Shown piece after piece: positions 8,894 through 18,236 of a stretch of 64,000 nt of DNA (positions are counted from its first letter, which is position 1; each line of letters begins with the position of its first letter). Under the pieces are notes generated by a model that saw nothing but the letters and a program-made list of their open reading frames with translations, did not search any database and had not been told where the DNA came from. The DNA is taken from assembly GCF_002008165.1 (NCBI RefSeq), contig NZ_MRDM01000003.1, positions 68,372 through 132,371 of the forward strand, in the 5' to 3' direction. The translations under genes and the position numbers were made by a program. Origin of the DNA: Rhizobium laguerreae. Lineage in GTDB: Bacteria > Pseudomonadota > Alphaproteobacteria > Rhizobiales > Rhizobiaceae.

Positions 8894-9046
8894 TCAATCA
8901 TCCTTCAACGGAATATCGGCGGCCTCCTGGGCCGTCTGCTTGCTTCCAGGGCGAAGCGTGAACAGAACCGCGCCGACGAAGAAGGCCGCCATCGCCAGCA
9001 AGCCCCAGCTGTCGGCGAAATGTCTCATTGCAGTGTAGGTTTCCAT
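8894..9046 (-). CDS. fixQ: FixQ, small cbb3 oxidase subunit
   Basis: A 50-residue single-span membrane protein (METYTAMRHFADSWGLLAMA at the start, then a short charged tail). FixQ/CcoQ stabilises the oxidase complex. It sits between fixO (8 bases upstream) and fixP (1 base downstream), the invariant position in fixNOQP operons. Confidence 0.93.
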   Translation of the reverse strand: METYTAMRHFADSWGLLAMAAFFVGAVLFTLRPGSKQTAQEAADIPLKDD

Positions 9047-9054
9047 GGATCACC

Positions 9055-9789
9055 TCAGCGGTAGCCGGTCGCATCGTCGTAGGTCGAAAAATCGACCAAC
9101 GTTCCGAGCATCTGCAGGTAGGACACCAAAGCGTCCATTTCGGTCAGCCGGGCGGGATCGCCGTCGAAATCGCCGACCTTGGCCTTCGGATAGCGCGCGA
9201 GCAGGGCCGTCGTGTCGGCATTCGGATCGGCCTGCGCCTTCATGTCTGCCTCGGCATTGGCCAGCATGTCGTCGTCATAGGGGACGCCGACGTTCTCATT
9301 GGCCCTGAGGTCCATTCCGACACCCTTGACCGTCACTTCCTGCTCCTCGAGGAAGGTGTAGCTCGGCATGATCGATTCCGGTACGACGGCGCGCGGATTT
9401 GCCAGATGCTGGACATGCCATTCGTTCGAATAGCGCCCCCCCACACGGGCCAGATCCGGCCCGGTTCGCTTGGATCCCCACTGGAACGGATGATCGTACA
9501 TCGATTCCGCGGCCAGCGAGTAATGACCGTAACGCTCCACCTCGTCGCGGAATGGCCTGATCATCTGGCTGTGGCAAACATAGCAGCCTTCGCGGATGTA
9601 GATATTGCGCCCCGTCAGCTCGAGGGGTGTGTAAGGCCGCATGCCTTCCACTTTCTCGATCGTGTTCTGCAGATAGAACAGTGGTGCGATTTCGACGATG
9701 CCGCCGATGCTGACGACCAGCAGCGAGCCGACCAGAAGAAGCGTTGCATTCTTTTCGAGAATCTTATGTTTATCCAATATCGATGCCAT
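9055..9789 (-). CDS. fixO: FixO, monoheme cytochrome c subunit of cbb3 oxidase
   Basis: A 244-residue membrane-anchored cytochrome c with one CYVCH heme motif at about residues 69-73 and an N-terminal span (about 16-36). FixO/CcoO receives electrons from FixP and hands them to FixN. The distal methionine region (VPESIMPSY) typical of the family is present. Gap to fixN is 8 bases. Confidence 0.96.
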   Translation of the reverse strand: MASILDKHKILEKNATLLLVGSLLVVSIGGIVEIAPLFYLQNTIEKVEGMRPYTPLELTGRNIYIREGCYVCHSQMIRPFRDEVERYGHYSLAAESMYDHPFQWGSKRTGPDLARVGGRYSNEWHVQHLANPRAVVPESIMPSYTFLEEQEVTVKGVGMDLRANENVGVPYDDDMLANAEADMKAQADPNADTTALLARYPKAKVGDFDGDPARLTEMDALVSYLQMLGTLVDFSTYDDATGYR

Positions 9790-9797
9790 GTCTCACC

Positions 9798-11420
9798 TCA
9801 TTCGGCAGGCTGTGCCTGGGGCACGAAAGTGATCGGGATTGCAGCTTCGTCGCGCAGGTGGCCGCGGATCGTCATGAACACGTTCCAGGCCATGACGAGG
9901 CCGCCCGCCAGATAAAGAGCTCCACCGATAGCGCGCAGCACGTAGTAGGGGATCATCGCCGCGACCGTCTCGGCGAAGGAATAGACGAGGAAGCCCTGGG
10001 AATTGTATTCGCGCCACATCAGCCCCTGCTGTATGCCGGCAACCCAGAGCACGGCCGCGTAAACGACAATACCAAGCGTTGCGAGCCAGAAGTGCCAGTT
10101 GACCATCCGTAGGCTGTAGAGACGCTCGCGTCCCCACAGCTTCGGCGTCAGGTAGTAGATCGCCCCGAAGGTGATCATCCCGACCCAGCCGAGTGCGCCG
10201 GAATGCACGTGACCGATCGTCCATTCGGTATAGTGGCTGAGCGAATTGACGGTTTTGACAGACATCATCGGGCCTTCGAAGGTCGACATGCCATAAAAGG
10301 CAATGGCGACGATCATCATACGGATGATCGGATCGGTGCGGATCTTGTCCCAGGCTCCCGAAAGGGTCATGAGGCCGTTGATCATGCCGCCCCAGGAGGG
10401 CATCCAGAGCATGATCGAGAAGACCATGCCGAGCGTCTGGGCCCAGTCGGGCAGTGCCGTGTAGTGCAGATGATGCGGGCCGGCCCAGATGTACATGAAG
10501 ATCAGCGCCCAGAAGTGGATGATCGAAAGCCGGTATGAATAGACCGGTCGGTTGGCCTGCTTCGGCACGAAATAATACATCATTCCCAGGAAGCCGGCGG
10601 TGAGGAAGAAGCCGACGGCGTTGTGGCCGTACCACCATTGGGTCAGCGCGTCCTGGACGCCCGAGAAGGCAGAATAGCTCTTGGAGCCAAGAAATGAGGC
10701 CGGAACCGCAAGATTGTTGACCACGTGCAGCATCGCGATGGTGACGATGAAGGCGAGGTAAAACCAGTTTGCCACGTAGATATGCGGCTCTTTGCGCTTC
10801 AGGATCGTGCCGAGATAGACGGCGAGATAGCCGACCCAGACGACGGTCAGCCAGAGATCGACATACCACTCGGGTTCGGCATATTCGCGGGCCTGCGTAA
10901 TACCGAGGACATAGCCGGTCGCAGCCATCACGATGAAGAGCTGGTAGCCCCAGAAGACGAACCAGGCGAGGCTACCGCCGAAGAGGCGAGCGTGACACGT
11001 ACGCTGGACCACGTAAAAGGACGTCATGATCAGCGCATTGCCGCCGAAGGCGAAGATGACCGCCGATGTGTGGACTGGCCTCAGCCTGCCGAAACTGAGA
11101 TAGGGCGCAATGTTGAGGTCGGGAAAGGCCAGCTGCAGGGCAACAACGACGCCGACGAGGAAGCCGACAACGCCCCAGAATACCGTGGCGATCAGGCCGT
11201 AGCGGATCACCTCGTCGAAATAGCCCGATATATCGACTGTTCGTCGTTGGCCTGCCGGTGCGAAGTCGACCTTCCTGACAAGGAGCAGGGCTCCAGCAAC
11301 GAGGCAGAAGCTGAGTATGCCCATATGGACCGCAAAGAGATGATCGTGCGCAAATGCGGCTCCGAGCAGCGCGAGAAACGCCGCGACTGCGATCACCATC
11401 GTTTCCGTCGTGTAATTCAT
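9798..11420 (-). CDS. fixN: FixN, catalytic subunit of cbb3 cytochrome oxidase
   Basis: A 540-residue integral membrane protein with about 12 spans and the histidine ligands of heme b, heme b3 and CuB, including [18 protein letters not shown] and the GPHHLHY region. It reduces oxygen to water with high affinity, supporting respiration at very low oxygen such as in nodules. It is the first gene of fixNOQP and has a perfect FixK box 86 bases upstream. Confidence 0.97.
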   Translation of the reverse strand: MNYTTETMVIAVAAFLALLGAAFAHDHLFAVHMGILSFCLVAGALLLVRKVDFAPAGQRRTVDISGYFDEVIRYGLIATVFWGVVGFLVGVVVALQLAFPDLNIAPYLSFGRLRPVHTSAVIFAFGGNALIMTSFYVVQRTCHARLFGGSLAWFVFWGYQLFIVMAATGYVLGITQAREYAEPEWYVDLWLTVVWVGYLAVYLGTILKRKEPHIYVANWFYLAFIVTIAMLHVVNNLAVPASFLGSKSYSAFSGVQDALTQWWYGHNAVGFFLTAGFLGMMYYFVPKQANRPVYSYRLSIIHFWALIFMYIWAGPHHLHYTALPDWAQTLGMVFSIMLWMPSWGGMINGLMTLSGAWDKIRTDPIIRMMIVAIAFYGMSTFEGPMMSVKTVNSLSHYTEWTIGHVHSGALGWVGMITFGAIYYLTPKLWGRERLYSLRMVNWHFWLATLGIVVYAAVLWVAGIQQGLMWREYNSQGFLVYSFAETVAAMIPYYVLRAIGGALYLAGGLVMAWNVFMTIRGHLRDEAAIPITFVPQAQPAE

Positions 11421-11499
11421 GATGTCGTCCCCGGTGCGCCGACAACCGCGTCGCGGCCGTCTTTCTCGCGAGGACTGTCATAAAGCCGGGAGCGGCTCC

Positions 11500-11513
11500 T
11501 TGATTTACATCAA
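11500..11513. promoter_or_regulatory. Perfect FixK box of fixNOQP, TTGAT-TTAC-ATCAA
   Basis: Exact palindrome centred at 11506.5, predicting a fixN transcript start near 11465. It lies in the fixN-fixK divergent region, so FixK bound here could also affect its own gene, although the distance to the fixK start (140 bases) is long. Confidence 0.88.
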
Positions 11514-11548
11514 CAAGCGGAGCGGAAGGCGCAGACGAACCCGCCGCT

Positions 11549-11564
11549 GTTACACACCGTTACA
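11549..11564 (+). promoter_or_regulatory. K-box, direct repeat GTTACA-CACC-GTTACA
   Basis: A perfect tandem repeat of GTTACA with a four-base spacer, 83 bases before fixK. OmpR-family regulators bind tandem repeats with about 10-base periodicity, which this has. From memory it matches the K-box described for FxkR control of fixKf in Rhizobium etli. The FxkR-like regulator at 18237 is the expected binder. Confidence 0.75.
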
Positions 11565-11646
11565 CTCTTTCACCCTTTGGCACCGTCTGCTCATCTCCGT
11601 GTGACGCAGCAGCTGTCTACTGCCCCCACTGACATGAGGGGACACG

Positions 11647-12381
11647 ATGATGCTGATGCAGAACAACCACGCATTCGAAACCGTCGAGAAAATTGGTGAA
11701 GCCATTGGTGCCGGCCAATCGCTTACCTCGCTTTTCCTGCGCTCGGCGGCGGAAACTGTCGCAGCCGGCAAGGTGATTTGCTGGGAAGGCGACAAGGCGA
11801 AACATCTCTTCCAGGTGGAAGAAGGCGTCGTTCGCCTGCATCGCATCATCGGCGAAGGACGCCGCGTGATCACGGCGTTTCATTTCGCCGGCGATCTCAT
11901 CGGCGCCTCCTTGCAAAATGACTTTATTTTCACCGCGGAGGCCGTCACTGAATGCAAGATCCGGCGCATGTCGCGCAAGAACTTCCACGAAGAAGTCGCT
12001 CGGTCAGAAGCGCTCGGGCCGGCCTATATCTCCCTGCTTTGCCAGGAGGCGGCCGCTGCGCATGAACAGATGGTGCTGCTGTCGAAAAAGAATGCCGAGG
12101 AGCGTCTCTGCAGCTTCATCGTCAAGCTTGCATCCCGCCGCGCCCCGCTGCCGGGCAAAGGTCTGGTGCGCGTTCCCATGAACCGCCAGGACATTGCAGA
12201 TCATCTCGGCCTCACCATCGAGACCGTGTCTCGCACGATCACGAAACTGGCATCGCGCAACATCATTATTCCCGAGGGCAGGCACGACCTGCGGATCGTC
12301 AACCTCGCCCGGTTGACACAGTTATCCGGCGACGCTGATGATTTTTCTGACGATTCCTGTCATAGGGTCAAGCTGCACTGA
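11647..12381 (+). CDS. fixK: FixK-type Crp/Fnr transcriptional activator
   Basis: A 244-residue regulator with an N-terminal beta-roll and a C-terminal helix-turn-helix (DIADHLGLTIETVSRTITKL, about residues 182-201). The E-x-x-S-R contact residues are those used to read TTGAT half sites. It has no N-terminal cysteine cluster, so it is FixK-like and not an oxygen-sensing FnrN. GAGGGG precedes the ATG. Located between fixN and the hybrid fixL, it is the likely activator of the many FixK boxes in the window. The C-terminus is about 30 residues longer than the usual FixK of 211 residues. Confidence 0.9.
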   Translation: MMLMQNNHAFETVEKIGEAIGAGQSLTSLFLRSAAETVAAGKVICWEGDKAKHLFQVEEGVVRLHRIIGEGRRVITAFHFAGDLIGASLQNDFIFTAEAVTECKIRRMSRKNFHEEVARSEALGPAYISLLCQEAAAAHEQMVLLSKKNAEERLCSFIVKLASRRAPLPGKGLVRVPMNRQDIADHLGLTIETVSRTITKLASRNIIIPEGRHDLRIVNLARLTQLSGDADDFSDDSCHRVKLH

Positions 12382-12397
12382 TAGACAAAGCCTCAGG

Positions 12398-14332
12398 ATG
12401 ACCGTCATGCCTCACCGTCTCGTCTCACCGAGAACCGCATTGCCGCAGGAGCTGGATGCCATGGTGCACGTGCTCGACGGAGCGGATATCGTGGTCCATC
12501 GTTTCGACGGCACGATTACGCATTGGTCCATCGGCTGCGAGAACATGTATGGTTGGGCCAGAGAGGAGGCCGTCGGTGAGAAGATCCACGACCTTCTGGC
12601 GACGAAGTTTCCCGAACCGGCAGAAAACATCCGCGATCAGCTGAAATCGCGCGGCTTCTGGCAGGGCGAAATCACTCATCGCCATAAGAGCGGGCACGAC
12701 ATTCATGTCGCATCCCGCTGCGTGCTGGTCAATCTGCCGGACGGCGAGCTTTCCGTCATCCAGACAAACAGCGATGTCACGGCGCTGAGGCGGGCTCAGG
12801 AGGCGGTAAAATCGCGTGAGGCGCATCTCAGCTCGATTCTCGATACAGTACCTGATGCGATGGTGGTGATCGACCATAAGGGAACGGTGCTCTCGTTTAG
12901 CAAGGCCGCCGAAAAACTGTTCGGAATGCCGGCGGATCAGATTTGCGGCCGTAACATCAGCAACCTGATGCCCAATCCCTACCGCGACGCCCATGACGGC
13001 TATATCGACCACTATATCCAAACCGGCGAGAAGCGCATCATCGGCTATGGGCGCGTCGTAACGGGACAGCGGGCCGACGGCTCACAATTCCCCATGGAGC
13101 TGCATGTCGGCGAGGCAACGGCCAATGGCGAACGAATTTTCACCGGATTCGTCCGGGACCTGACGAGCCGTTTCAAGATTGAGGAGGATCTTCGCCAGGC
13201 GCAAAAGATGGAGGCGATCGGGCAGCTCACCGGAGGCATCGCGCATGACTTCAACAATCTCCTGACCGTCATCAGCGGCAATCTCGAAATGATCGAGGAC
13301 AAGCTGCCCTCCGGCAGCCTTCGCGACATTCTCAAGGAGGCCCAGGCGGCTGCGCAGGACGGAGCGATTCTGACCGGCCAGTTGCTGGCCTTCGGCCGTC
13401 GGCAGCCGTTGAACCCCAAGCATGCCGATCTCGGTCAGCTCGTGAGCGGCTTTTCGGATCTGCTGCGGCGAACGCTCGGCGAAGATATCAAGCTGTCGAC
13501 CGTCATTGATGGGTCGGGGTTCAATGTCCTCGTCGACGGCTCGCAACTTCAGAATGCCGTTCTGAACGTCGCCCTGAACGCAAGGGACGCCATGCCGAGG
13601 GGCGGCAGTCTGACGACGACGATTTCGCGCGTCCACCTCGATGCCGACTATGCAAAGATGTATCCGGAGGTGCGCAGCGGCAACTTTGTCCTCGTTAGCA
13701 TGACGGATACCGGCATGGGCATGACCGAGGAAGTCAGGAAGCGCGCGATCGAACCTTTTTTCACCACGAAGGAAGTCGGCTCGGGCACAGGGCTTGGGCT
13801 CAGCATGGTCTATGGTTTCGTCACGCAGTCGGGCGGGCACCTCCAGCTTTACAGCGAGCCGGGACGCGGTACGACGGTCAGGATATATCTGCCCGTCATC
13901 AGCGGGGCGGAAGCCCGCGGGCCTGCGCCGGATCAAGGCAGCGGCGAAAGCCAGGTGCCTCGCGGCGACGAAACGGTACTGGTCGTCGAAGATGACGCCC
14001 GCGTCCGCCGCGTGGCCATCGCCAGGCTCGCTTCCATGGGCTACACGGTGCGTGAAGCCGAAAACGGCCGCAGGGCACTCGAACTCTTGCGGGAAAACGC
14101 CGATATCGCGCTGCTGTTCACCGACATCGTGATGCCGGGCGGGATCACCGGCGACGAGCTTGCACGAGAGGCGCGCGTTTTGCGTCCCGACATCGCGGTT
14201 CTCTTCACCTCAGGTTATTCCGAGCCGGGCCTTGCGGGCAAAGGCATCGTTCCCGGCGCACAGTGGCTGCGCAAGCCCTATACTGCCAAGGAGCTGGCGT
14301 CGAAGATCCGCGAGCTTCTCGACGCGAAGTGA
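12398..14332 (+). CDS. fixL: Hybrid FixL-type heme-PAS histidine kinase
   Basis: About 644 residues. In order: PAS 1 (about 20-125), a FixL-like heme PAS (about 140-255) with the proximal histidine in RDAHDGY (about 199) and arginine in IIGYGR (about 219), a HisKA domain with phospho-histidine in IAHDFNNLL (about 283), an ATPase domain ([12 protein letters not shown]) and a C-terminal receiver domain ([17 protein letters not shown]). Family knowledge: oxygen on the heme shuts off the kinase. The receiver at the end marks it as the hybrid type found in R. etli and R. leguminosarum, which works without FixJ. The frame is open into fixK; starts at 12398 or 12407 are both possible. Confidence 0.92.
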   Translation: MTVMPHRLVSPRTALPQELDAMVHVLDGADIVVHRFDGTITHWSIGCENMYGWAREEAVGEKIHDLLATKFPEPAENIRDQLKSRGFWQGEITHRHKSGHDIHVASRCVLVNLPDGELSVIQTNSDVTALRRAQEAVKSREAHLSSILDTVPDAMVVIDHKGTVLSFSKAAEKLFGMPADQICGRNISNLMPNPYRDAHDGYIDHYIQTGEKRIIGYGRVVTGQRADGSQFPMELHVGEATANGERIFTGFVRDLTSRFKIEEDLRQAQKMEAIGQLTGGIAHDFNNLLTVISGNLEMIEDKLPSGSLRDILKEAQAAAQDGAILTGQLLAFGRRQPLNPKHADLGQLVSGFSDLLRRTLGEDIKLSTVIDGSGFNVLVDGSQLQNAVLNVALNARDAMPRGGSLTTTISRVHLDADYAKMYPEVRSGNFVLVSMTDTGMGMTEEVRKRAIEPFFTTKEVGSGTGLGLSMVYGFVTQSGGHLQLYSEPGRGTTVRIYLPVISGAEARGPAPDQGSGESQVPRGDETVLVVEDDARVRRVAIARLASMGYTVREAENGRRALELLRENADIALLFTDIVMPGGITGDELAREARVLRPDIAVLFTSGYSEPGLAGKGIVPGAQWLRKPYTAKELASKIRELLDAK

Positions 14333-14387
14333 CCTCCGGTCACTGCCCAATCGATTACCGTCTAAATTGTCGGGTTTTTTCTCGAAT

Positions 14388-14401
14388 TTGACGGGCGTCA
14401 A
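14388..14401. promoter_or_regulatory. FNR/FixK-type box, TTGAC-GGGC-GTCAA
   Basis: A fully symmetric variant of the box centred 79 bases before the pseudoazurin start, compatible with a promoter starting near 14436. Confidence 0.55.
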
Positions 14402-14473
14402 AGGGCATGGCTCTGCCATCTCTTAAGACATGTTCATGAGGCTGACCGAGTCTCACAGAACAGGAGATTGCAC

Positions 14474-14917
14474 ATGAGTTTGAAATACCGCCTGATCGCC
14501 GCAGCGGCAGCCTTGATTGCCTCGGCAGCGCCGTTAATGGCCGCCGACCACCAGGTCCAGATGCTAAATAAGGGCACCGACGGGGCAATGGTGTTCGAGC
14601 CCAGTTTTCTGAAGATCTCTCCCGGCGACACCGTAACTTTCGTTCCAACCGACAAGAGCCACAACGTCGAGACCTTCAAGGGCCTCATTCCGGATGGTGT
14701 CGCCGAATTCAAATCCAAGCCAAATGAACAGTACCAGGCGAAATTCAATGTCGCCGGCGCCTATGTCCTGAAATGCACGCCGCATGTCGCCATGGGCATG
14801 GTTGCCTTGATTCAGGTCGGCGACGGCCCGGCCAATCTCCAAGCGATCAAGATGGCAAAGGTGCCTAACATGGTACGCAAGCGGCTTGATGCCGATCTTG
14901 CGCAAATCACTCAGTGA
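14474..14917 (+). CDS. azuP: Pseudoazurin, periplasmic blue copper protein
   Basis: A 147-residue protein with a signal peptide (cut after about residue 23, LMA-ADH) and a cupredoxin fold. The type 1 copper ligands are visible: histidine in SHNVE, then cysteine, histidine and methionine in CTPHVAMGM. Pseudoazurins donate electrons to nitrite or nitrous oxide reductases and possibly to oxidases; no denitrification gene is in this window, so the partner may be the cbb3 oxidase or lie elsewhere. AGGAG sits seven bases before the ATG at 14474. An FNR-type box lies upstream. Confidence 0.94.
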   Translation: MSLKYRLIAAAAALIASAAPLMAADHQVQMLNKGTDGAMVFEPSFLKISPGDTVTFVPTDKSHNVETFKGLIPDGVAEFKSKPNEQYQAKFNVAGAYVLKCTPHVAMGMVALIQVGDGPANLQAIKMAKVPNMVRKRLDADLAQITQ

Positions 14918-15242
14918 TCAACGCCGGTGCGGGTGGCCGCGCTCGCGCGTCATCCGCGTCGGTGAGAACCTGCCGGGCCTTCGTGGGTGAAGCGTTCGGG
15001 ACTGCCTGCCCTGCAATGCGCCAGCTTGCATTGGCTTTTGTCTGGCGCGCCTCGTAACAGCGCCTCTCTTCGCCGAGCGCAAAACCGCCTGCCGGGTCCT
15101 TGCCGGCGTCCGCCCTGGCGCGGGCTGCCGGCACCTTCACCTCCAGCGCATTGCAGTGTCGTCGCTCTGTGGAGGGGCGGCGAGGATCGCCGTAGTGCGG
15201 CAAGCGCTTTCTTGAGGCGTTGGTGGTGAAATACGGCTTTGC
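14918..15242. other. Spacer without supported gene
   Basis: GC-rich region between pseudoazurin and the convergent 162-residue gene. Open frames exist but none has a ribosome site or recognisable product, and no clear terminator with a T-run was seen. Confidence 0.4.
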
Positions 15243-15731
15243 TCAGGCTGCTTCGGTCTGATCGGCCGCATCCTCCAAATTTGCAGCTCCCATCGCCCTC
15301 CGGACCAAGCCCATCATCTCGCGTGCGAACCTGACATGACTGCGCGTCGAGCAGAAGAACGAACGCAGTTGATATCCGACGGCTTCCCAAGAGAGCCGGC
15401 ATCGCCCCTCGCCGAGCGTTTCCAGCGTGATGACGACGTCTCGCGCAGCGCCGTGACCGAATAGGCGGCCTGCCCGCAGCCGTTCAACCGCACTGGCTTC
15501 TTCCGCGGCGTCCAAGATCAATCGGAGCTCGGACGAGATGAGCCGCTCTTCAAGCCCATGCGTCGTCTGCAGAAGCGGAAGCAGGCCGTCTGAGATACGC
15601 TCGCAGAGGCCTTCGTCTATGTGGCAAGGCAGGAAATCGGCGATTGCGTGGAGCACATCGCACCACGACATCAGTTGGTCGTAGCAGCGTTCGAGTTCTA
15701 TGAAATCGGTGGCGGTCGGCTTCTTCATCAT
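15243..15731 (-). CDS. Hypothetical helical protein next to hemN
   Basis: A 162-residue soluble protein, predicted mostly helical, with several histidines, cysteines and acidic residues (ERCYDQLMSWCDVLHAIADF). The pattern of a four-helix bundle with spaced His/Glu suggests a hemerythrin-like metal protein, but the canonical HxxxE/HxxxxD signature is not clear, so I leave it unassigned. AAAGG precedes the tandem ATG codons. It lies downstream of hemN on the same strand with a 163-base gap. Confidence 0.6.
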   Translation of the reverse strand: MMKKPTATDFIELERCYDQLMSWCDVLHAIADFLPCHIDEGLCERISDGLLPLLQTTHGLEERLISSELRLILDAAEEASAVERLRAGRLFGHGAARDVVITLETLGEGRCRLSWEAVGYQLRSFFCSTRSHVRFAREMMGLVRRAMGAANLEDAADQTEAA

Positions 15732-15894
15732 ATTACCTTTGCGGGAACAGGCTCGGGCGATGCCTGTCGCCGCGACGATCGCCGAAAACGGTCCGTGAGG
15801 GCGCTGCAGCGATCTATCGAAACTTGATCCCTGAAGAACAAGAGCGAACAGCCCTCGGCCCCGACGGGCACCTCCGGCTTGGCTTTAATGGCGG

Positions 15895-17247
15895 TCAGGC
15901 GGCCTTGCTGTGCGTGCGTCCGTGCGAGCCGAAATAGGCGTCAAATGCCGCCGCGACCGCACGAACCATAAAGCGCGCATTCTGGGATACGACGATCCGA
16001 TCGCCGCTGATCGTCACGACGCCGTCGGTGGCCAGGTCGCCGAGACGGTCGTTGCGCTCGACAAGAAAGCCGGCGTCGAAACCCGACCCGCTGCTCACCC
16101 TTGCGAGATCGACCTCGAAATCGCACATCAGCCTTTCGATAACCCTCGCCCGAAGATCGTCCTCCTCGCTGAGCAGATATCCCTTGGCCGTCGGCAGCAC
16201 GCCGGCGGCAACCCGCTCGGCGTAGAGACCGAGGGGCACGTGATTCTGCATATAACCCTTCGGCAGACGCCCGATCGCCGAAGCGCCGAGGCCGATGAGG
16301 CTGTCACAGTCGTCCGTGGTGTAGCCCTGGAAGTTTCGTCTCATCGTGCCGCTGCGCGCGGCGAGCGCCAGTTGATCCTCCGGCAGCGCAAAGTGATCGA
16401 GCCCGACACGCTGATATCCGGCCTTTTGCAGCTCCTCGGCTATGGCTTCCGCCTGCTCGTTGCGCTTGCTTGCATCCGGGAGCGACGCTTCGTCGATCAG
16501 CCGTTGATGCTTCTTGAATGCGGGTATGTGGGCGTAGCCGAAAACGGCGAAACGTTCGGGCCGCAGCTCCGCAGCCAGGCGAACGGTTTCCACGCAGGAT
16601 TGGACCGTCTGCTTCGGCAGTCCGTATATGAGGTCGAAGTTGATGCTCGCCACACCTGCCGAGCGCAGCCCGAGGACAGCCGTCTGCGTCTGCTCGAAGG
16701 ACTGCGGCCGATTGATTGCCGCCTGCACGATCGGATCGAAACTCTGTACGCCGAGGCTCGCGCGGTCGACGCCCGCTTCACAGAACGCATCGATCATGGG
16801 AGCGGCCAATGTTCGCGGGTCGATCTCCACCGCGACGCCGGCGTCCGCCGACAAGGCGAAGGCACTGCTGAGCTTTGCCATCAGAGCAGAAAATTGCTTC
16901 GGCTTCATGATTGTCGGCGTGCCCCCGCCAAAATGCACATTTTTGACGGGCAGGTCGTTGCCAGCGGCAAAGGAGACGAGCTCGACCTCCTGGCTGATGG
17001 CGTCCAGATATTCACCGACCGGGGCGTCCTGCCGGGTGATGGACGTATGGCAGCCGCAGTACCAGCACATCGAGCGGCAGAACGGGACATGGAGATAAAC
17101 CGAGACGGGGCCGGCCCTTCCGATATCGGCGAGGCCGCTAGCATATTCATCCGGCCCCACGACGGCTGAAAAAGCCGGCGCGGTCGGGTAACTCGTGTAA
17201 CGCGGAAGCCGTGCATCGCCATATTTGGCGACCAGGTCGTCGGACAT
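15895..17247 (-). CDS. hemN: HemN, oxygen-independent coproporphyrinogen III oxidase
   Basis: A 450-residue radical SAM enzyme. It has the CxxxCxxC iron-sulfur site as CRSMCWYC (about residues 57-64), the GGGTPT motif and the C-terminal HemN domain. It decarboxylates coproporphyrinogen III to protoporphyrinogen IX without oxygen, keeping heme synthesis going for the cbb3 oxidase. AAAGGATGGGACA precedes the ATG at 17247, which is favoured over an upstream in-frame start at 17319. An FNR-type box is 65 bases upstream. Confidence 0.95.
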   Translation of the reverse strand: MSDDLVAKYGDARLPRYTSYPTAPAFSAVVGPDEYASGLADIGRAGPVSVYLHVPFCRSMCWYCGCHTSITRQDAPVGEYLDAISQEVELVSFAAGNDLPVKNVHFGGGTPTIMKPKQFSALMAKLSSAFALSADAGVAVEIDPRTLAAPMIDAFCEAGVDRASLGVQSFDPIVQAAINRPQSFEQTQTAVLGLRSAGVASINFDLIYGLPKQTVQSCVETVRLAAELRPERFAVFGYAHIPAFKKHQRLIDEASLPDASKRNEQAEAIAEELQKAGYQRVGLDHFALPEDQLALAARSGTMRRNFQGYTTDDCDSLIGLGASAIGRLPKGYMQNHVPLGLYAERVAAGVLPTAKGYLLSEEDDLRARVIERLMCDFEVDLARVSSGSGFDAGFLVERNDRLGDLATDGVVTISGDRIVVSQNARFMVRAVAAAFDAYFGSHGRTHSKAA

Positions 17248-17305
17248 TGTCCCATCCTTTTTCAAGAGCACGGATGCTTTATGACGTCCGGCTGCGCAGC
17301 CTTCC

Positions 17306-17319
17306 TTGTCCCAAATCAA
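17306..17319. promoter_or_regulatory. FNR/FixK-like box of hemN, TTGAT-TTGG-GACAA on minus strand
   Basis: One half site is perfect and the other has mismatches. The centre is 65 bases before the hemN start, the same geometry as the stronger boxes. A weaker one (TTGTC-CACT-GTCAA) lies at 17354-17367. Regulation of hemN by FixK/FnrN is known in rhizobia. Confidence 0.55.
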
Positions 17320-17783
17320 ATGATGATTTCGTCGCCGGCGATGTCACCCGTTTTTGTCCACTGTCAAAGTTGCCCCCTACGCTGAGTAAGGCCTTCTTCT
17401 GACACGGGACGACCACGGTCCCGTCTGTGCGAAGGACGATAAGGTAGCGAGCAAGAATGATCGATCCTCAAACCCTCAGGTCGAAAGGGTCTACTGTCCA
17501 TTATCTTGAACGCGTCGCCGACGCTCGGCTCTGTCACGAAATCACCAGGCATCGCCGCTTGTGAAAGGCGAACCGCCCGCCTATGCCGATGTTGCTCGCG
17601 GGCCTGTCAAACATGGCATTGACGCAGTGATTCATGCTTGAGGCGGACACGACACGAAGTTCGGGCGCCAATTCTTCGCCCTCTTCATTTGAGCGAAGTC
17701 AAAGCGTCCTGCGAGCGCCGCCCGTAGCTTGTAGAAATTTTGAAAGCAGCCGCAGCGACGCATCAACGATCCGGAGCGATTGA
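17320..17783. other. hemN upstream spacer
   Basis: No gene supported. It holds weak FNR-like boxes at 17354-17367 (TTGTC-CACT-GTCAA) and 17689-17702 (TTGAG-CGAA-GTCAA); the second is placed 88 bases before the small plus-strand gene at 17784. Confidence 0.4.
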
Positions 17784-18122
17784 ATGTCATATGAGATAGT
17801 CACAGCAAGTCTCGATACGAAAGACAAGTCGGGGCGCCTCGATGTGCGGTTTGGACCCGACATGAAGACCGTCGTCGTCTCGCGGCGGGCATTGCTGTCG
17901 GTCGCCTCGCCACCGCGGGCAACCGAATTCCGCCTACTTCAATATGTCGACACCTTCTGCCAAATAGCTGCTCGCCGCCTTGGCAACATGAGCGGCGACA
18001 CGGTCTTGATCAGGGCGAACGATGTCCGGGGATGGCGCTACGCGTGGCAATCCTCGCCGGCTCCGGTTCCGATGCGGGAGGCCCGCCCTCGGCTGCACGA
18101 CGCGATGTTCCCGCGATTTTGA
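17784..18122 (+). CDS. Hypothetical protein upstream of the FxkR-like regulator
   Basis: A 112-residue protein of unknown family. The first 80 residues look like a compact mixed alpha/beta domain (LDTKDKSGRLDVRFGPDMKT); the last 30 residues are Pro/Arg-rich and may come from a frameshift near the 3' end. GGAG lies before the ATG. A weak FNR-like box (17689-17702) is upstream. I do not assign a function. Confidence 0.5.
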   Translation: MSYEIVTASLDTKDKSGRLDVRFGPDMKTVVVSRRALLSVASPPRATEFRLLQYVDTFCQIAARRLGNMSGDTVLIRANDVRGWRYAWQSSPAPVPMREARPRLHDAMFPRF

Positions 18123-18236
18123 CCGGTTTTCGGCTTCCGACGAGGACAATGGACAGCATGCGGGTGACACCAGCTTGGCCGGCATGTTAAAGACCGTGCC
18201 ATTGAATAGGACCTGTAACGAGCGGCGGCTTGGACG

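Noticed and set aside
11647..12381. Naming this regulator fnrN
   Set aside because: No N-terminal cysteine cluster is present, so an oxygen-labile iron-sulfur Fnr protein is unlikely.
15822..15835. Possible FixK box TTGAT-CCCT-GAAGA
   Set aside because: Only one half site matches; the other half shows no symmetry.
15910..17169. Long plus-strand open frame opposite hemN (419 codons)
   Set aside because: It is the antisense of a well-supported radical SAM gene and gives Arg/Asp/Gly-rich text without domains.
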